Positions 47,378 through 59,110 of a stretch of DNA of 60,000 bases are shown one piece after another (the first letter of the stretch is position 1; each line of letters begins with the position of its first letter). The notes under the pieces were generated by a model. That model was not told the origin of the DNA, did not search any database, and worked only from the letters and a program-made list of their open reading frames with translations. The stretch lies in the NCBI GenBank assembly GCA_964035545.1, contig OZ037772.1, forward strand, positions 1,331,001 through 1,391,000, in the 5' to 3' direction. A program made the translations under genes and the position numbers. The stretch comes from Bugula neritina (lineage: Eukaryota; Bryozoa; Gymnolaemata; Cheilostomatida; Bugulidae).

Positions 47378-47563
47378 ACCCTGAGAACTGTGCGTGTGGC
47401 TTCACCTGCGAGTGTGGTGCCTGTGTTGGGGTATGTGACCTTGACCGAGACTGTGGGAAGCTGCAGATCTGTTTGGAGAAAAGATGTTATCAGCAGGCCT
47501 CACCAGATGACAGAACAGTTGTCTGGGATCTTTATCACTCTGAACTAGTAGAATGTTCTTCAG
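47378..47563 (+). pseudogene. Collagen copy 2: cysteine-rich exon a
   Basis: Reads PENCACGFTCECGACVGVCD, then LDRDCGKLQICLEKRC. Closely spaced cysteines resemble EB/EGF-like modules. Open throughout; donor GTATGA. Confidence 0.72.
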
Positions 47564-47803
47564 GTATGAATACGAAATCGTTGACCTTTACTCCATTGGA
47601 GTTTAAAAGTGTTGCTTTATGTTGTACTTATATCTGTGCTGGCCAGGATTTTTGAATGATTTTTGTTATGTATTTACATAAAAGAGTGTAAAATTAAAGC
47701 TGAATTTGCTTTATTTTCTATATATTTTGTTTGTGATTATCAGCATTTTTATATGTAGAGATAAAATTTATCAAAAGAGTTTCATACACTTGTATTTACT
47801 TAG

Positions 47804-47985
47804 ACTCGGACTGTGTTGGTGTGTGTGTGGGGGGACTTTGCTCAGACACCTGCAAGTACGAGCTGTCATGCACACTTGGCAGGACGTGTCAAGGTGGCAG
47901 GTGCTTCTATCCGTGTACTGACAACACAGCCTGTCCTAGTGATGGACAGATCTGTCACCATGGTGTCTGTAAAGAGGGCTGTCAG
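47804..47985 (+). pseudogene. Collagen copy 2: cysteine-rich exon b
   Basis: Two EB-like modules: CVGGLCSDTCKYELSCTLGR, TCQGGRCFYPC, then ACPSDGQICHHGVCKEGC. Open, GT-AG. Confidence 0.78.
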
Positions 47986-48059
47986 GTGACTAGTCGCTAT
48001 GACTTATACTGCGAGTTATTGATGACTCTCATACTATGAGTTATTACTACCTATTATAA

Positions 48060-48265
48060 TTTATACTGCGAGACCAAGTAGCTGCTGTAACTTATATTGT
48101 GAGTCATGACTAACTGAAATCACCTATACTGTGAGTCATGAATAACTGAAATCACTTATACTGTGAGTCATCAATAACTGAAATCACTTATACTGTGAGT
48201 CATGACTAACTGATATCACTTATACTGTGAGTCATGACTAACTGATATCACTTATACTGTGAGTC
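48060..48265. repeat. Tandem repeat of about 32 bp in collagen copy 2 intron
   Basis: Five or six units of the form tcacttatactgtgagtcat-gactaactgata. Confidence 0.85.
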
Positions 48266-48370
48266 AATTATCAAAAATAGCAAAGAAGTAGAGATATGTT
48301 GTGTATGTGAGATATGTGAGGTTATTTAGTGACTAGTTTGCTATTTATAGAGTTTTGTTTCTATTAATAG

Positions 48371-48517
48371 ACTGTACTGAAGATGAACAATGTGGATCTG
48401 AGTTTACTGAATGCATATCCAACATATGCTATTAGCTTTATCCTCTCAACAATCCAGATCTTTCTGATACTGAGCAGGACAAACTCTTTGATGATCAGCT
48501 GGACCTACAGAATGATG
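48371..48517 (+). pseudogene. Collagen copy 2: cysteine-rich exon c with stop
   Basis: Reads CTEDEQCGSEFTECISNICY-stop-LYPLNNPDLSDTEQDKLF. The cysteine module is followed by an acidic spacer after TAG. Donor GTAAGT. Confidence 0.68.
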
Positions 48518-48647
48518 GTAAGTTACTCTGTTAGTATAGTTACTCTGTTAGTATAGTTACTCTGTAAGTATAGTTACAGTAACAGTTTGCTAGTCATAAT
48601 AACTTGCACTGTGAGTTGCTGGACTAGTTATTCTACATCTCTTGTAG

Positions 48648-48771
48648 CCACAACCAAAGTTGTGTCTATATATCCTGCTAGTGACTTGAGTAATGACTCA
48701 TATGTCTCCTACAGTACGAGTGGTCAACTTTCGGCAGTGTTGGAAGAGAGTGGAGACAACTTGGATCAGAG
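48648..48771 (+). pseudogene. Collagen copy 2: spacer exon
   Basis: Reads TTKVVSIYPASDLSNDSYVS then GQLSAVLEESGDNLDQR. Phase fits the previous exon; no recognised domain. Confidence 0.55.
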
Positions 48772-48827
48772 GTATAGGCATTGCTTAGTATAAGTTATAC
48801 CATTACCATATATAAGCAGAATGACAG

Positions 48828-48953
48828 ATGAACTGACTGACTGACTGACTGACAAACTGACCGACTGACTGACTGACAAACTGACTGACTGACTGACTGG
48901 CTGACAGACTGACTGACTGGCTGACTGGCTGACTGACTGACTGACTGAACAGA
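48828..48953. repeat. (CTGA)n microsatellite
   Basis: Nearly continuous ctgactgactga with occasional ctgg/caaa interruptions. Confidence 0.93.
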
Positions 48954-49063
48954 CAGATAAACAGATAGGTAAATATCGATCAGATATATAGTGAAGCTAC
49001 CAACCGAGACCCAGACTGTGTTTTGATACTGGTATATGATATCTTTCTACAATGTGTTTATAG

Positions 49064-49207
49064 TTCACTGTACAAAGTATAGTTCCATCAGATGGACTCG
49101 CTCTACTCATGTGTAAGACTCATCAAGAATGTCTACCCAATCAGATCTGTGTTAACGAGGTGTGCACACTGACGTGTAAAAGTGACTCTGAGTGTGCATC
49201 CAACCAG
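49064..49207 (+). pseudogene. Collagen copy 2: cysteine-rich exon d
   Basis: Reads CKTHQECLPNQICVNEVCTL then TCKSDSECASNQ, an EB-like module. Its phase does not match the preceding exon end, a further sign of decay. Confidence 0.66.
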
Positions 49208-49549
49208 GTTAGATACTGCATACATGTCTCTATCATAGCAGGTATTTCACAAACTATTCTGAAACCCATACTTTTATTGTTCAATGTCTATGTATTCTCC
49301 ACCATATTTTTACTAGAAGTAAACTTTATTTCAGTAATGAGTTTAAAATAAATTATTGTTTCGCATTGTACAGTTTATTATTGCCTGAATCTTGTAATAA
49401 GAATATTGATAATATCAGAGCAGCTATGTGATTGGCTTAACATTATCAGAGCAGGGATTTTATTGGCTTAACAATATCAGTGCAGCGATGTGATTAGCTT
49501 TACAATATCAGAGTAGGGATGCTATTGGCTACTCTGTTCTGTTCTGCAG

Positions 49550-49709
49550 GGCTTCAGAAGAGACGAGGGGAAACGGGATTGCCCTGTGCTGTAGGAGATG
49601 CTGGAAAACCCGGACCTCAATGTCCAATGGGAGAGAGCCGGTCGACTGGGCTCTAGAGATTCCTCGGACCAGTCGGTGCTCCTGGTTATCCTGACCTGCA
49701 AGAACCGAG
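49550..49709 (+). pseudogene. Collagen copy 2: Gly-X-Y exon with stop
   Basis: Reads RGETGLPCAVGDAGKPGPQC then PMGESRSTGL-stop-RFLGPVGAPGYP. The glycine periodicity of three is visible but interrupted. Confidence 0.75.
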
Positions 49710-49842
49710 GTTGGTGAATAGTATCTTTGTGGCGCTCACTGCTTGTGTGGAAGTCGTCTCCTCTGAATTATTTGGAAATATCGCTTGAGTTCCTTGCCCT
49801 GTATTATCAGTTAGCCACGTCTATGTGGTTCACAGTTTATTA

Positions 49843-50342
49843 CAGGGTTGGGGTAATTGTAATTTGTAATTGTAATTTGTTGTATTTAATTACATTTTTT
49901 CAAGTAATTGAATGTAATTTGTAATTGATGTATAAACATGTAATTGTAATTATTTACATATATAATGTAATTGATTTTTACAATTACATCTCAATTACTT
50001 CAAACTTTTAAATCTTAAGAAATTCATTCTTTTTTAACATGCCTACTGTTGAATAACAAGTTCAGGTTAAGTCAATGTAGTATAGTATCAGTGTTGAGAA
50101 CAAAGGAGGTTCTCCACTGTCAAAATTGCCCCTGCTAGGTGGACCCTAGAGGTGAAATTGCATAACTTCCATTTGTCCTTTGTGAGAACAAAAGTAATTG
50201 TAATTGTAATTAATTGCTTTACAATGTAATTTTGTAATGTAATTAATTACATTTATTTCAACTGTAATTATAATTGTAATTGACAAATTCTCATGTAATT
50301 GTAATTAATTGCATTCACATGTAATTGACCCCAACAACCCTG
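49843..50342. mobile_element. hAT-type MITE with perfect 8-bp target duplication
   Basis: Ends cagggttggggtaattgtaa and the inverted ...ttgaccccaacaaccctg. It is flanked exactly by gtttatta on both sides (49835-49842 and 50343-50350). The interior is repetitive taattgtaatt. Confidence 0.92.
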
Positions 50343-50625
50343 GTTTATTATGGAGCTCATACTTTTATTGTTCAAGGTCTAGATGTATTCTCCACCATGT
50401 TTTTACTAGAAGTAAACTTTAATTCGGTAATAAGTTTAAAATAAATTGTTTTTTCATATTTTGCTGTTTATTATTGCCTGAGTATTGTAACGAGAATATT
50501 GGCTTTACAATACCAGTGAAGCGATGTGATTGGTTTGACAGTATCAGATTAGTGATGTGATTGGCTTGACAGTATCAGAGTAGTGATGTGATTGGCTACT
50601 CTGTTCTGTTCTGCAGGGCCATGCC
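50343..50625. repeat. Duplicate of intron segment 49255-49550
   Basis: Words catacttttattgttcaa, ttactagaagtaaactt and gctactctgttctgttctgc are shared, including the splice-acceptor sequence; but the downstream sequence here is not a Gly-X-Y exon. Confidence 0.78.
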
Positions 50626-50657
50626 TACTTGTATTACGTGTTAATCTTGTTTTGCAG

Positions 50658-50831
50658 TGAACAGAAAGGGAGAATGGGTCCCAAAAGACACCCAGGATCT
50701 TACAGAACTGAGGGTGAGGAAGGGTTCATCCGATGTTGATGGCCTGCCTGGTATATCCGGCAATCCTGGAGATGCAGGAGAAAGGAGACCACCTTGTTTC
50801 TCAGGAGATACCGGACTTTTTGGAGAACCAG
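50658..50831 (+). pseudogene. Collagen copy 2: Gly-X-Y exon, frame-shifted
   Basis: The first half keeps glycine every third residue in one frame (GPKRHPGSYRTEGEEG), the second half in another (DGLPGISGNPGDAGERR, GDTGLFGEPG). A single indel near 50735 separates them. Confidence 0.75.
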
Positions 50832-50984
50832 GTGATGTTTACGCTCAATTGAGTTCAATCTGTCAAGTTAAGTTGGGATCTTTTTCGTTTTCATTATTTT
50901 ATGTTTGTTACGTGGAAAAAGGAAAAAACTCTGTCTTGGAGCATTTTGGTTTTTTCAGAGAGCTTTGGATTATTTGATTATGGT

Positions 50985-51632
50985 CTACACAGGGGTGTAG
51001 ACAGACTAAACTACACAGGGGTGTAGACAGAATAAACTACACAGGGGTGTAGACAAACTAAGCAACACAGACGTGTAAACAGACTAAACTACACAGGGGT
51101 GTAGACAGACTAAACTACACAGGGGTAGACAGACAAAACTACACAGGGGTGTAGACAGACTAAACTACATAGGGGTGTAGACAGACTAAACTACACAGGG
51201 GTGTAGACAGAATAAACTACACAGGGGTGTAGACAAACTAAGCAACACAGACGTGTAAACAGACTAAACTACACAGGGGTGTAGACAGACTAAACTACAC
51301 AGGGGTAGACAGACAAAACTACACAGGGGTGTAGACAGACTAAACTACATAGGGGTGTAGACAGACTAAACTACACAGGGGTGTAGACAGAATAAACTAC
51401 ACAGGGGTGTAGACAAACTAAGCAACACAGACGTGTAAACAGACTAAACTACACAGGGGTGTAGACAGACTAAACTACACAGGGGTAGACAGACAAAACT
51501 ACACAGGGGTGTAGACAGACTAAACTACATAGGGGTGTAGACAGACTAAACTACACAGGGGTGTAGACAGACTAAACTACACAGGGGTGTAGACAGACTA
51601 AACTACATAGGGGTGTAGACAGACAAAACTTA
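50985..51632. repeat. 26-bp repeat organised as a 180-bp higher-order repeat
   Basis: The monomer is actacacaggggtgtagaca-gactaa. The block 51001-51180 recurs base for base at 51181-51360 and 51361-51540, including its monomer variants (agcaacacagacgtgtaaac, aggggtagacagacaaaact). Confidence 0.95.
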
Positions 51633-51819
51633 CTACGAACTTATAACTAACTTGCGTCATGCCGTCTCCATTCTCTCCGTATAATTTGACCTTTATTTAG
51701 CTAGCTGATTTCTAGTGGGCTATTCTATAGTGACAAGTCACACTGTTTATTATAGCAACATAGAAATCAAGTTGAAAACTAGTTGCACCTGTTGTGATGC
51801 TATCAATGGGTGCTTACAG

Positions 51820-51888
51820 GTAGAGACGGAGTACCTGGACCTGTTCAGATCGGATATCAGGGTAAACAAGGAGATCAAGGTCATGCAG
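51820..51888 (+). pseudogene. Collagen copy 2: short Gly-X-Y exon
   Basis: Reads GRDGVPGPVQIGYQGKQGDQ GHAG between TTACAG and GTGAGA; glycine periodicity is intact. Confidence 0.8.
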
Positions 51889-51967
51889 GTGAGAATGAGG
51901 AGTTACTCACCCTTGTTTGTGTATTTCTGTTCTTTTTAGGTATTCTATAATAATATGCTGGGGTTGT

Positions 51968-52186
51968 CAGATTGATCTAGTGGAGTTACCTCCTCTTAAG
52001 TGAAAGATACTTTAATAGTATAATTTGCTCATCAATCTGACTGATTAAAGCTACTGCTGTCAAAAAAACAAGATTGTTGCAGTCTAAAAATTAATGCCAG
52101 CTATAAACTATACGCAGCAAATCTTTTAGCTTGGAGTAAATTGACCAATTTATGATAATCAATTTTAATTTTTTAGCTTTTATAGT
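51968..52186. mobile_element. GATC-rich MITE fragment at the duplication breakpoint
   Basis: ggagttacctcctcttaagt and the following sequence match the interior of the MITE at 22967-23393. It ends where homology to collagen copy 1 begins (about 52187). Confidence 0.76.
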
Positions 52187-52287
52187 ATTGATGTTGATGA
52201 GTGTTGCTATAGATACATGTTGGTTTCCTGTATGGATGTTGATGAGTGTTGCTATAGTAACATGTTGGTTTCCTGTATGAATTGTAG

Positions 52288-52367
52288 TTTGAGTATGAGG
52301 CAGAGTTTTCCCAACTCAACTTCCTTCGAATTAACTCTGAGAGAGCAAAGCAAACCCTGACTCACAG
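52288..52367 (+). pseudogene. Collagen copy 2: COLFI exon 2
   Basis: Reads FEYEAEFSQLNFLRINSERA then KQTLTHR, the more family-like version of 696-772. Confidence 0.78.
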
Positions 52368-52528
52368 GTAATAGTCACTGCTAGCAGCTTATCAGATAGT
52401 CACTAGTTGCTAGTCACCAGATACTAGTCCTCTACTATGTTGCTAGGCACTTGATAATCTGAACAATCTCTGGCTTCTTATTAAGCTGAGCGAGTTGTTG
52501 GCATGACTATTCCTTTTGCTGATTGTAG

Positions 52529-52668
52529 ATGTATAAACTGAGTGGCAGTAGAAGACGCATTCCGTAGGAAGAATAAGTCAGTCATTTTATATACAGCTGG
52601 TGATAAAGAATACACAGTAACAGTCAGCAGGTTCCAATATTCAGTGCTGCAGGCTGATTGCAAGGTAT
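52529..52668 (+). pseudogene. Collagen copy 2: COLFI exon 3 with TGA
   Basis: CIN is followed by TGA (52539-52541), where copy 1 has TCA (Ser). The rest (VAVEDAF, ILYTAGD, ADCKV) is preserved. Confidence 0.82.
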
Positions 52669-52674
52669 GTAAAT

Positions 52675-52962
52675 CTGACCTGTATAGTGTAAATAAGACC
52701 TATATACTGTTAATCTGACCTATATAATGTAAATCTGACCTATATACTGTAAATCTAACCTTTATAGTGTAAATCTGACCTATATACTGTTAATCTGACC
52801 TATATAATGTAAATCTGACCTATATAATGTAAATCTGACCTATATAGTGTAAACCTGACCTATATAGTGTAAATCTGACCTATATAGTGTAAATTTGACC
52901 TATATAGTGTAAATCTGACCTATAAAGTGTAAATCTAACCTATGTAGCGTAAATTCGACCTG
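52675..52962. repeat. 20-bp tandem repeat, collagen copy 2
   Basis: About 14 units of tctgacctatatagtgtaaa; longer than its counterpart at 1075-1262. Confidence 0.87.
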
Positions 52963-53120
52963 CATATGAACATGATTGCGATAGTTGCATCTTTTTTCTA
53001 TTAAGATACAATAAAGCTTGCCTTTGAGGCTTTTTAACAACTACTTATGAGTTCAACCCAAAAGCACTTTGATTTCTGTGCAAGTTTAGAGTTTTAAGTT
53101 TGCCCTCTGCCATTTTGTAG

Positions 53121-53269
53121 TATTCCAAATACCATCAGAAGCTCTGACAGTGATTGAGATTGACACCAAGACCCCCACCCACTTGCCTATTATTGACATT
53201 GCTCCTGGTGACATCAGGACCACCCACAAAGAGTTTGGGGTTCAGCTTGGAGAAGTCTGCTTTTCATAG
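53121..53269 (+). pseudogene. Collagen copy 2: terminal COLFI exon
   Basis: TVIEIDTKTPTHLPIIDIAP and LGEVCFS-stop, nearly identical to 1428-1576. Confidence 0.85.
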
Positions 53270-53996
53270 ACTCATATCTAACAACAGTGTTATTTGGCTG
53301 ATTTTTTAAAACTGTTCCTGATTAGATAATTAGTGGCCAAGCAGAGAATGCAATCAATGTTTGGTTGGCTGAGACCAGCAGTCTGATTTTTATATAACCT
53401 AATTTTAAATGAAATATTTGATTACTCTAAATAAATTTATCCGAGACTTCCAAGGCAGTGATGGTGATTTTTGTACATATAAATTTGAAGAAGTTTAGCT
53501 ATAGGGTTTATGCTGTTTTTTTAATTATTCCACCATAACCTGAGATTGTGAGTAGTAATTCTAGAATGAGGTAGGGAGGGTGTTATGCCCCTCCCTATGA
53601 CTTTATGTATTTAGAAACTGTTGTTAATTTAGTAATTCTGTTGGTGCTACATTTTTGAATTTATTTAATCCAATCATTTCTCTAATATTGCAAAATATAT
53701 TTTACCATACAGCACTACACAACTTATTTCTCAGCTTGTAGATTTCATCATCAAAATTATTATAGTACTAAAGTTGGTCACAGATTTCTGATAAGCTGCA
53801 GTTTTCAGATCTGATTATTTAACCTATTCATCCTGAAATGAGACATTGTTAGTTTAAAATGGAATTTTACATATATTTTAGTTACTTAGTTCCAACTGTG
53901 TTGACCATATCAACATTTTAAATTTTACTTTGGCTGCTATGAAGTATATAAGCAAATGGCATTAAGTTATTAATATATAATAAGGTTGGCAAAGAC

Positions 53997-54217
53997 TTAA
54001 TATACCAAGCAACTGTGACAAGACATGACAATAACTCCAGCCAATCGTACATATAGGACTTTGTTCAACTACCTTCAAAGCCAGACTCAACCACCATAAA
54101 GCCTCTTTCCTACATGCAGATAAAGCCAACAGCACACAACTCAGCAGACACATCCGGGATTTAGAACAAAAACAACACGAAATTCAGCCTAAAATGGATC
54201 ATTTTAAAAATTTGTAA
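53997..54217 (+). pseudogene. GIY-YIG (Penelope-like) remnant, copy 2
   Basis: Same as 2303-2516, but with a 2-base gain after the YIG tyrosine, shifting frame, and CAA instead of the TAA stop (QHEIQPKMDHF). The two copies together show that both stop and shift arose after duplication. Confidence 0.66.
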
Positions 54218-54517
54218 ATCATACTCAAACCTAATCAACAGATGTAACTTATGTAGCTATGAGAAATATGTAATTTTGAAACAACCAAAGTTATCCACTC
54301 TCAACAAACGCAACGAGCGAAGTGTGAGAATTCCATGCTAGTGACCTGCCACACACAGTGCGTGTGTTGCGAGTGCAAATTATTATTAGCAAATGATGTT
54401 AGCGTTAAACTTTACTGCTCGCCTACAGACGTTTGTTTTTAAACAGCGTCACCGGGCAAAGTAATTTGGATATTATAAAAGCGGAAATGCAAAATATATA
54501 AAACTGTTTTAATTCAG

Positions 54518-55372
54518 CTCAGTATATTATGTCATACAGTATACTATGTTATACAGTATACTATGTTATACAGTATATTATGTTATACAGTATACTATGT
54601 TATACAGTATATTTTGTTATACAGTATATTATATTATGCAGTATATTATGTTATACAGTATATTATGTTATACAGTATACTATGTTATACAGTATATTAT
54701 ATTATACAGTATATGCTATGTTATACAGTATATTATGTTATACAGTATACTATGTTATACAGTATATTATGTCATACAGTATATGCTATGTTATACAGTA
54801 TATGCTATGTTATGCAGTATATTATGTTATACAGTATCTTATGCTATACAGTATACTATGTTATACAGTATATTATGTTATACAGTATACTATGTTATAC
54901 AGTATACTATGTTATACAGTATACTATGTCATACAGTATATTATGTTATGCAGTATATTATGTTATACAGTATATTATGTTCTACAGTATACTATGTTAT
55001 ACAGTATATTATGTTATACAGTATATGCTATGTTATACAGTATATTATGTTATACAGTATATGCTATGTTATACAGTATATTATGTTATACAGTATACTA
55101 TGTTATACAGTATATTATGTTATACAGTATATGCTATGTTATACAGTATATGCTATGTTATGCAGTATATTATGTTATACAGTATACTATGTTATACAGT
55201 ATATTATGTTATACAGTATACTATGTTATACAGTATATTATGTTATACAGTATACTATGTTATACAGTATACTATGTTATACAGTATACTATGTTATACA
55301 GTATATTATGTTATACAGTATATTATGTTATACAGTATACTATGTTTTACAGTATATTTTGTCATACAGTAT
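54518..55372. repeat. 17-bp satellite array (copy 2)
   Basis: Same unit as 2823-4155, but with recurring 20-bp variants carrying an extra TGC (tatatgctatgttatacag). About 49 units; again open in three forward frames. Confidence 0.94.
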
Positions 55373-55980
55373 ACAATCATTCACCACCATGTCAGTCAAA
55401 TAATATAATATAAAGTATATTATGTATAACAACAGATGGGCTGTGGTGAAACTCTACCAGTCTAAATTCTTACATGCAGACATGCATATTTAATTAATTC
55501 AAACATTTTAAAAATGAACTTAAAACTCAAGAATTTAAAATATGAAACAAAATAATGTGTCCTATAAAAATAGCACAGCTTCTTAGAAGCAAGTATTTTA
55601 CACTTGAACATGCAGAATTTGTACAGCTTATAATGATGACATTGTTGAATTGATACACACCTCTGATTGGATGAGTTTTACATAATAAAACAATTGTTCA
55701 TCACTTTTATTATTAGTCTAAGGTTGACAATAATTTACACTGTTATAGTTATTGGTTGTAAACTGATTAATTCATCATTAAGTACTTGTTTGCTGCTGCC
55801 TGGTTTATCACTGCTCATCATGATTTTAATAACAAGGAAATTATCTTCTCCTGTTGTCTCCAGGTGCTACTGTATTTGACAGGTTTCCCTGTTAATAAAG
55901 TAATTTTATACTGTTACTGATGACATCCACAAATACTTGTGTAGGGGAACAATTGACCCTTTTCTACAACAGGAAAAGAA
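55373..55980. other. Non-coding stretch
   Basis: No gene or repeat array recognised. Confidence 0.4.
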
Positions 55981-56619
55981 TTGGTAAGACACGTACTAAT
56001 AATATTACATAGCTTATTTTATCAATTCACTTATCCTTAATCTAATTGATTAAAAGCTATTTGCATGTAGGCTATTTTATAAATTGTTCTTAAAACTAAT
56101 TTGGGTGTACCTATACAATACTAGGTTTATATGACTGTAGTATATTGCTGAGTGCACATAGGCATTGTCAATAGTTATAGTTACTGTAGACTTTGCTCTT
56201 AGTGATCTGGTTGGAATAATTTACAGTCCAGTTCTTCGTGATGGAAAATTTTTATCTGCTGAGCAACTCTAATTGAGAAACTGTTATCTAAAGTTTGTTA
56301 CTTCAAGTACTATAAAAATATTATTAGCAGCTTGACATTTGTTATCATTAAGGAGTGTTAAATATAAATATAATACTTGAGATAAACATTCTCATGTGAT
56401 ATACTGCAACCTATAAAGTTATATCATATGACTTGACTATCTCTACTAGAGTTAGGGTGGGTCACCTGACAGCCCACACATATCCATACACTACATCACA
56501 TACTGTAGGAACACTGGCACAGCTGAGGCTATAGGCTGGCTAATAAGTATGGAGTAGTTGACCCAGCAGTTAGATACTTTGTTATAGAGATTCTAACTTT
56601 CTAGTAGTAGAAATAAAAG

Positions 56620-57043
56620 CAAGAGTGTCCAACCTTTTCAGAGCGAGGGCCACTGCATGAAAGCAATTAATACTTCATGACGAAGGCCATATTGGACACG
56701 TTAGCTTGCTCTGATAGCCACAGCATCAGCATTTTTAAATTTACTTTATTCCAAATTCCTATAAATCGCTACACAATAAAGTTCCAATAGTTACTGTTTT
56801 ATAGCATGTGTATAAGTAAGACATTAGAAAGATAGCTTCTCACTCTAATCCATGTATACATGTGAAATATTGTTTTAGTTTTTTGCCTTTGAGGGCCACA
56901 TATAAATGTAGGCTGGGGGCCACTTAAATGTAGGCTGGGAGCCACATAAATGTGGGCTGGGGGCCACATAAATGTAGGCTGGGGGCCACATAAATGTAGG
57001 CTGGGGGCCACATCCGGCCTGGGCCGCCTGTTGAAAAGCCCTG
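56620..57043. mobile_element. hAT-like MITE with internal 22-bp repeat
   Basis: caagagtgtccaaccttttc ... gttgaaaagccctg resemble hAT ends with gagggcc/gggccgc subtermini. It holds five copies of gggggccacataaatgtagg-ct at about 56905-57010. Target duplication is unclear. Confidence 0.6.
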
Positions 57044-57842
57044 CTTTAAATAGTTGGTATATTAGTATGTCAGTGGCCTAAAATTTAATGGTCACTCTAG
57101 TGTTACTTTACACTTAACACAATTCAAATATTGTATATAATAATCTACTATACTCCATTAGTATAGTATAGTAATTGTAACCACCTGCAGGATGGTCACA
57201 TGACCACTGCTACTTCTCAGACAGTTTACTATAAAATGACAGAATGAGAAGAATGATGGCTGATCAGATGTATAATAACATAGTTTATCAGTTCACTTGA
57301 AATCTTAATTATTATTGTTGAAAGTTAGTTGCTTGCATTTTAAAACTTGTTATTAAAACTATTATAAGTATACAATACTAGGTTTATATGTGACTGCAAT
57401 GGAATATTTACAATGAAATTTACAGTCCAGTTCTTCGTGATGGAAATTCTTTATCTGCAGAAGAGCTCTAACTGAAAAACTGTTATCTAAAGTTTGTTAC
57501 TTAAAGTACTATACAAATATTATTAGCAGCTTGACATTTGTTATCATTAAGGGGTGTTTAACATAAATATAATACTTGAGATAAACATTCTCATGTGATA
57601 TAATGTAACCTGAAGTTATATCATATGACTTGACTATCTCTACTAGAGTTAGGGTGGGTCACCTGACAGCCCACACATATCTACACTGGTGTCAGGTGAT
57701 AATGGTACAATTGGCAAAATAGGTAAAACTATATAGCACATTTTCAATATTAAGGTTTGAGGCAGGTTAAGTAGTTAGGAAGGAGTTAAGGTTTGAGAAT
57801 GAGGTTCTGAGTTTGGGGTTTGGGGTTTGAGTTTGTGGTTTA

Positions 57843-58484
57843 CCCTCCTAATTACGCTTAACGTACTGTACGCCATAACAGCAAATTTCAGCCATTCCTG
57901 GTATAAGTTGCAGCGTTAATCAAGCACTGCTTGGCTCAAAAAATCACACCAGGCAGAGTTGATATGGTACTATAAAATTTAAAAAATACTTTTCGCTGGT
58001 TTGTTTTAATCCCTTAAATTGTTGATTTAATTTAATAAATTCAAAAGTTTCAAAGGATTAAAATATCTTTTTCCCCTTGCTTAAATTAAACTCAGCTTAG
58101 AAATGTAGATTTCACTAATTACTAAAGTATGCAAACCAACAATGTAAAAATTAATTGGACAGCTTAAATATTTTTATTATTCAAATTAGTTTGCACAATT
58201 GTATATTTAATGGGCACATATATTTAAAGGAGAGGTTTCTTTTTTTAAATGCTTTTATCTAGTCAATAACATTATTATCACATTTTTTGAAAGTAATTTT
58301 GCAATAATTTGTGAATAACATTCAAAGGAGTACAAGTAACCGCAGACAAGAATTAGCCTTATTATGATTGGTCATAGCTCAACGTCATGCGTGGTACTTT
58401 ATGCCAGTGTGTGAACGCATGCCGAACAAACGTAACAGCAGGGCAATTTTATGTTTACCGTATGGTAAATGTGAATAAGGGGTT
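57843..58484. mobile_element. MITE (cgtacgc family), longer copy
   Basis: The left end ccctcctaattacgcttaac and right end gtaaatgtgaataagggg are inverted relatives. The left end matches 28768-28890. Confidence 0.62.
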
Positions 58485-58584
58485 AGAGTTGAGGGTTTTA
58501 TTTTGGAGTTTAAGAAAGCTTATAAACAATAGTAAGCCATTTTTTCCTGCTAGGCTTTTTCAATTTGTGCCCTTGATACCAGAA

Positions 58585-58725
58585 CCATTATTACCTGCGT
58601 GCCATTCTACCTGCGTGCCATTTTCTTTGTGCCATTTTATACCTGTGCCATTTTACCTGTGCCATTATTACTTGTGCCATTATTACCTGTGCCATTTTCC
58701 CTCTGCCATTATTACCTAAAATCAA
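58585..58725. repeat. Short tandem repeat (acctgtgccatt)
   Basis: About ten irregular copies of acctgtgccatta/ttt. Confidence 0.85.
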
Positions 58726-59110
58726 CTACACTACATCACATGCTGTAGGAACACTATGGCACTCTAATTGAAAAATTGTTATCTAAAGTTTGTTACTTCA
58801 AGTACTATACAAATATTATTAGTAACATGACATTTCTTATCCCTAAGGGGTGTTTAATATAAATATAATACTTGAGATTAACATTCTCATGTGATATAAT
58901 GTAGCCTGAAGTTATATCACATGACTTGACTATTTCTACTAGAGTTAGGGTGGGTCACCCCACAGCCCACACATACAACTACACTATACACCACATGCTG
59001 TAGGAACACTGGCACAGCTGAGGCTAGGCTGACTTATAAGTATGGAATAGTTGACCCAGCAGTTAGATACTTTGTTATAGAAACTCTAACTTTTTAGTAT
59101 TAGAATATAA

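Larger units (their letters stand above)
47378..53269 (+). pseudogene. Fibrillar collagen, copy 2, decayed
   Basis: Exon-like blocks in order: cysteine-rich EB-like modules (47378-47563, 47804-47985, 48371-48517, 49064-49207), a spacer exon (48648-48771), Gly-X-Y collagen exons (49550-49709, 50658-50831, 51820-51888) and COLFI exons (52288-52367, 52529-52668, 53121-53269). Breaks: TAG in 48371-48517, TAG in 49550-49709, a frameshift in 50658-50831, TGA 52539-52541 and loss of the first COLFI exon. The likely ancestral product is a secreted fibrillar collagen with an N-terminal cysteine region. The C-terminal part duplicates copy 1 at 696-1576. Confidence 0.83.
52187..55372. repeat. Segmental duplication of about 595-4155
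   Basis: COLFI exons 2-4, the 20-bp repeat, the 3' flank, the GIY-YIG remnant and the 17-bp satellite follow in the same order and orientation as at the left end of the window, with high identity by eye. Homology stops inside the satellite on the right. Confidence 0.92.
55985..59110. repeat. Three copies of a repeat block
   Basis: Words ccagttcttcgtgatggaaa, ctgttatctaaagtttgtta, gataaacattctcatgtgat and ctctactagagttagggtgg recur at 56223-56480, 57421-57675 and 58757-58975 (third copy shorter). Two MITEs lie between copies. No coding capacity seen. Confidence 0.83.

Noticed and set aside
58387-58719. 110-codon ORF ending in CHF/CHYY repeats
   Set aside because: Lies over a MITE end and a short tandem repeat; no domain.
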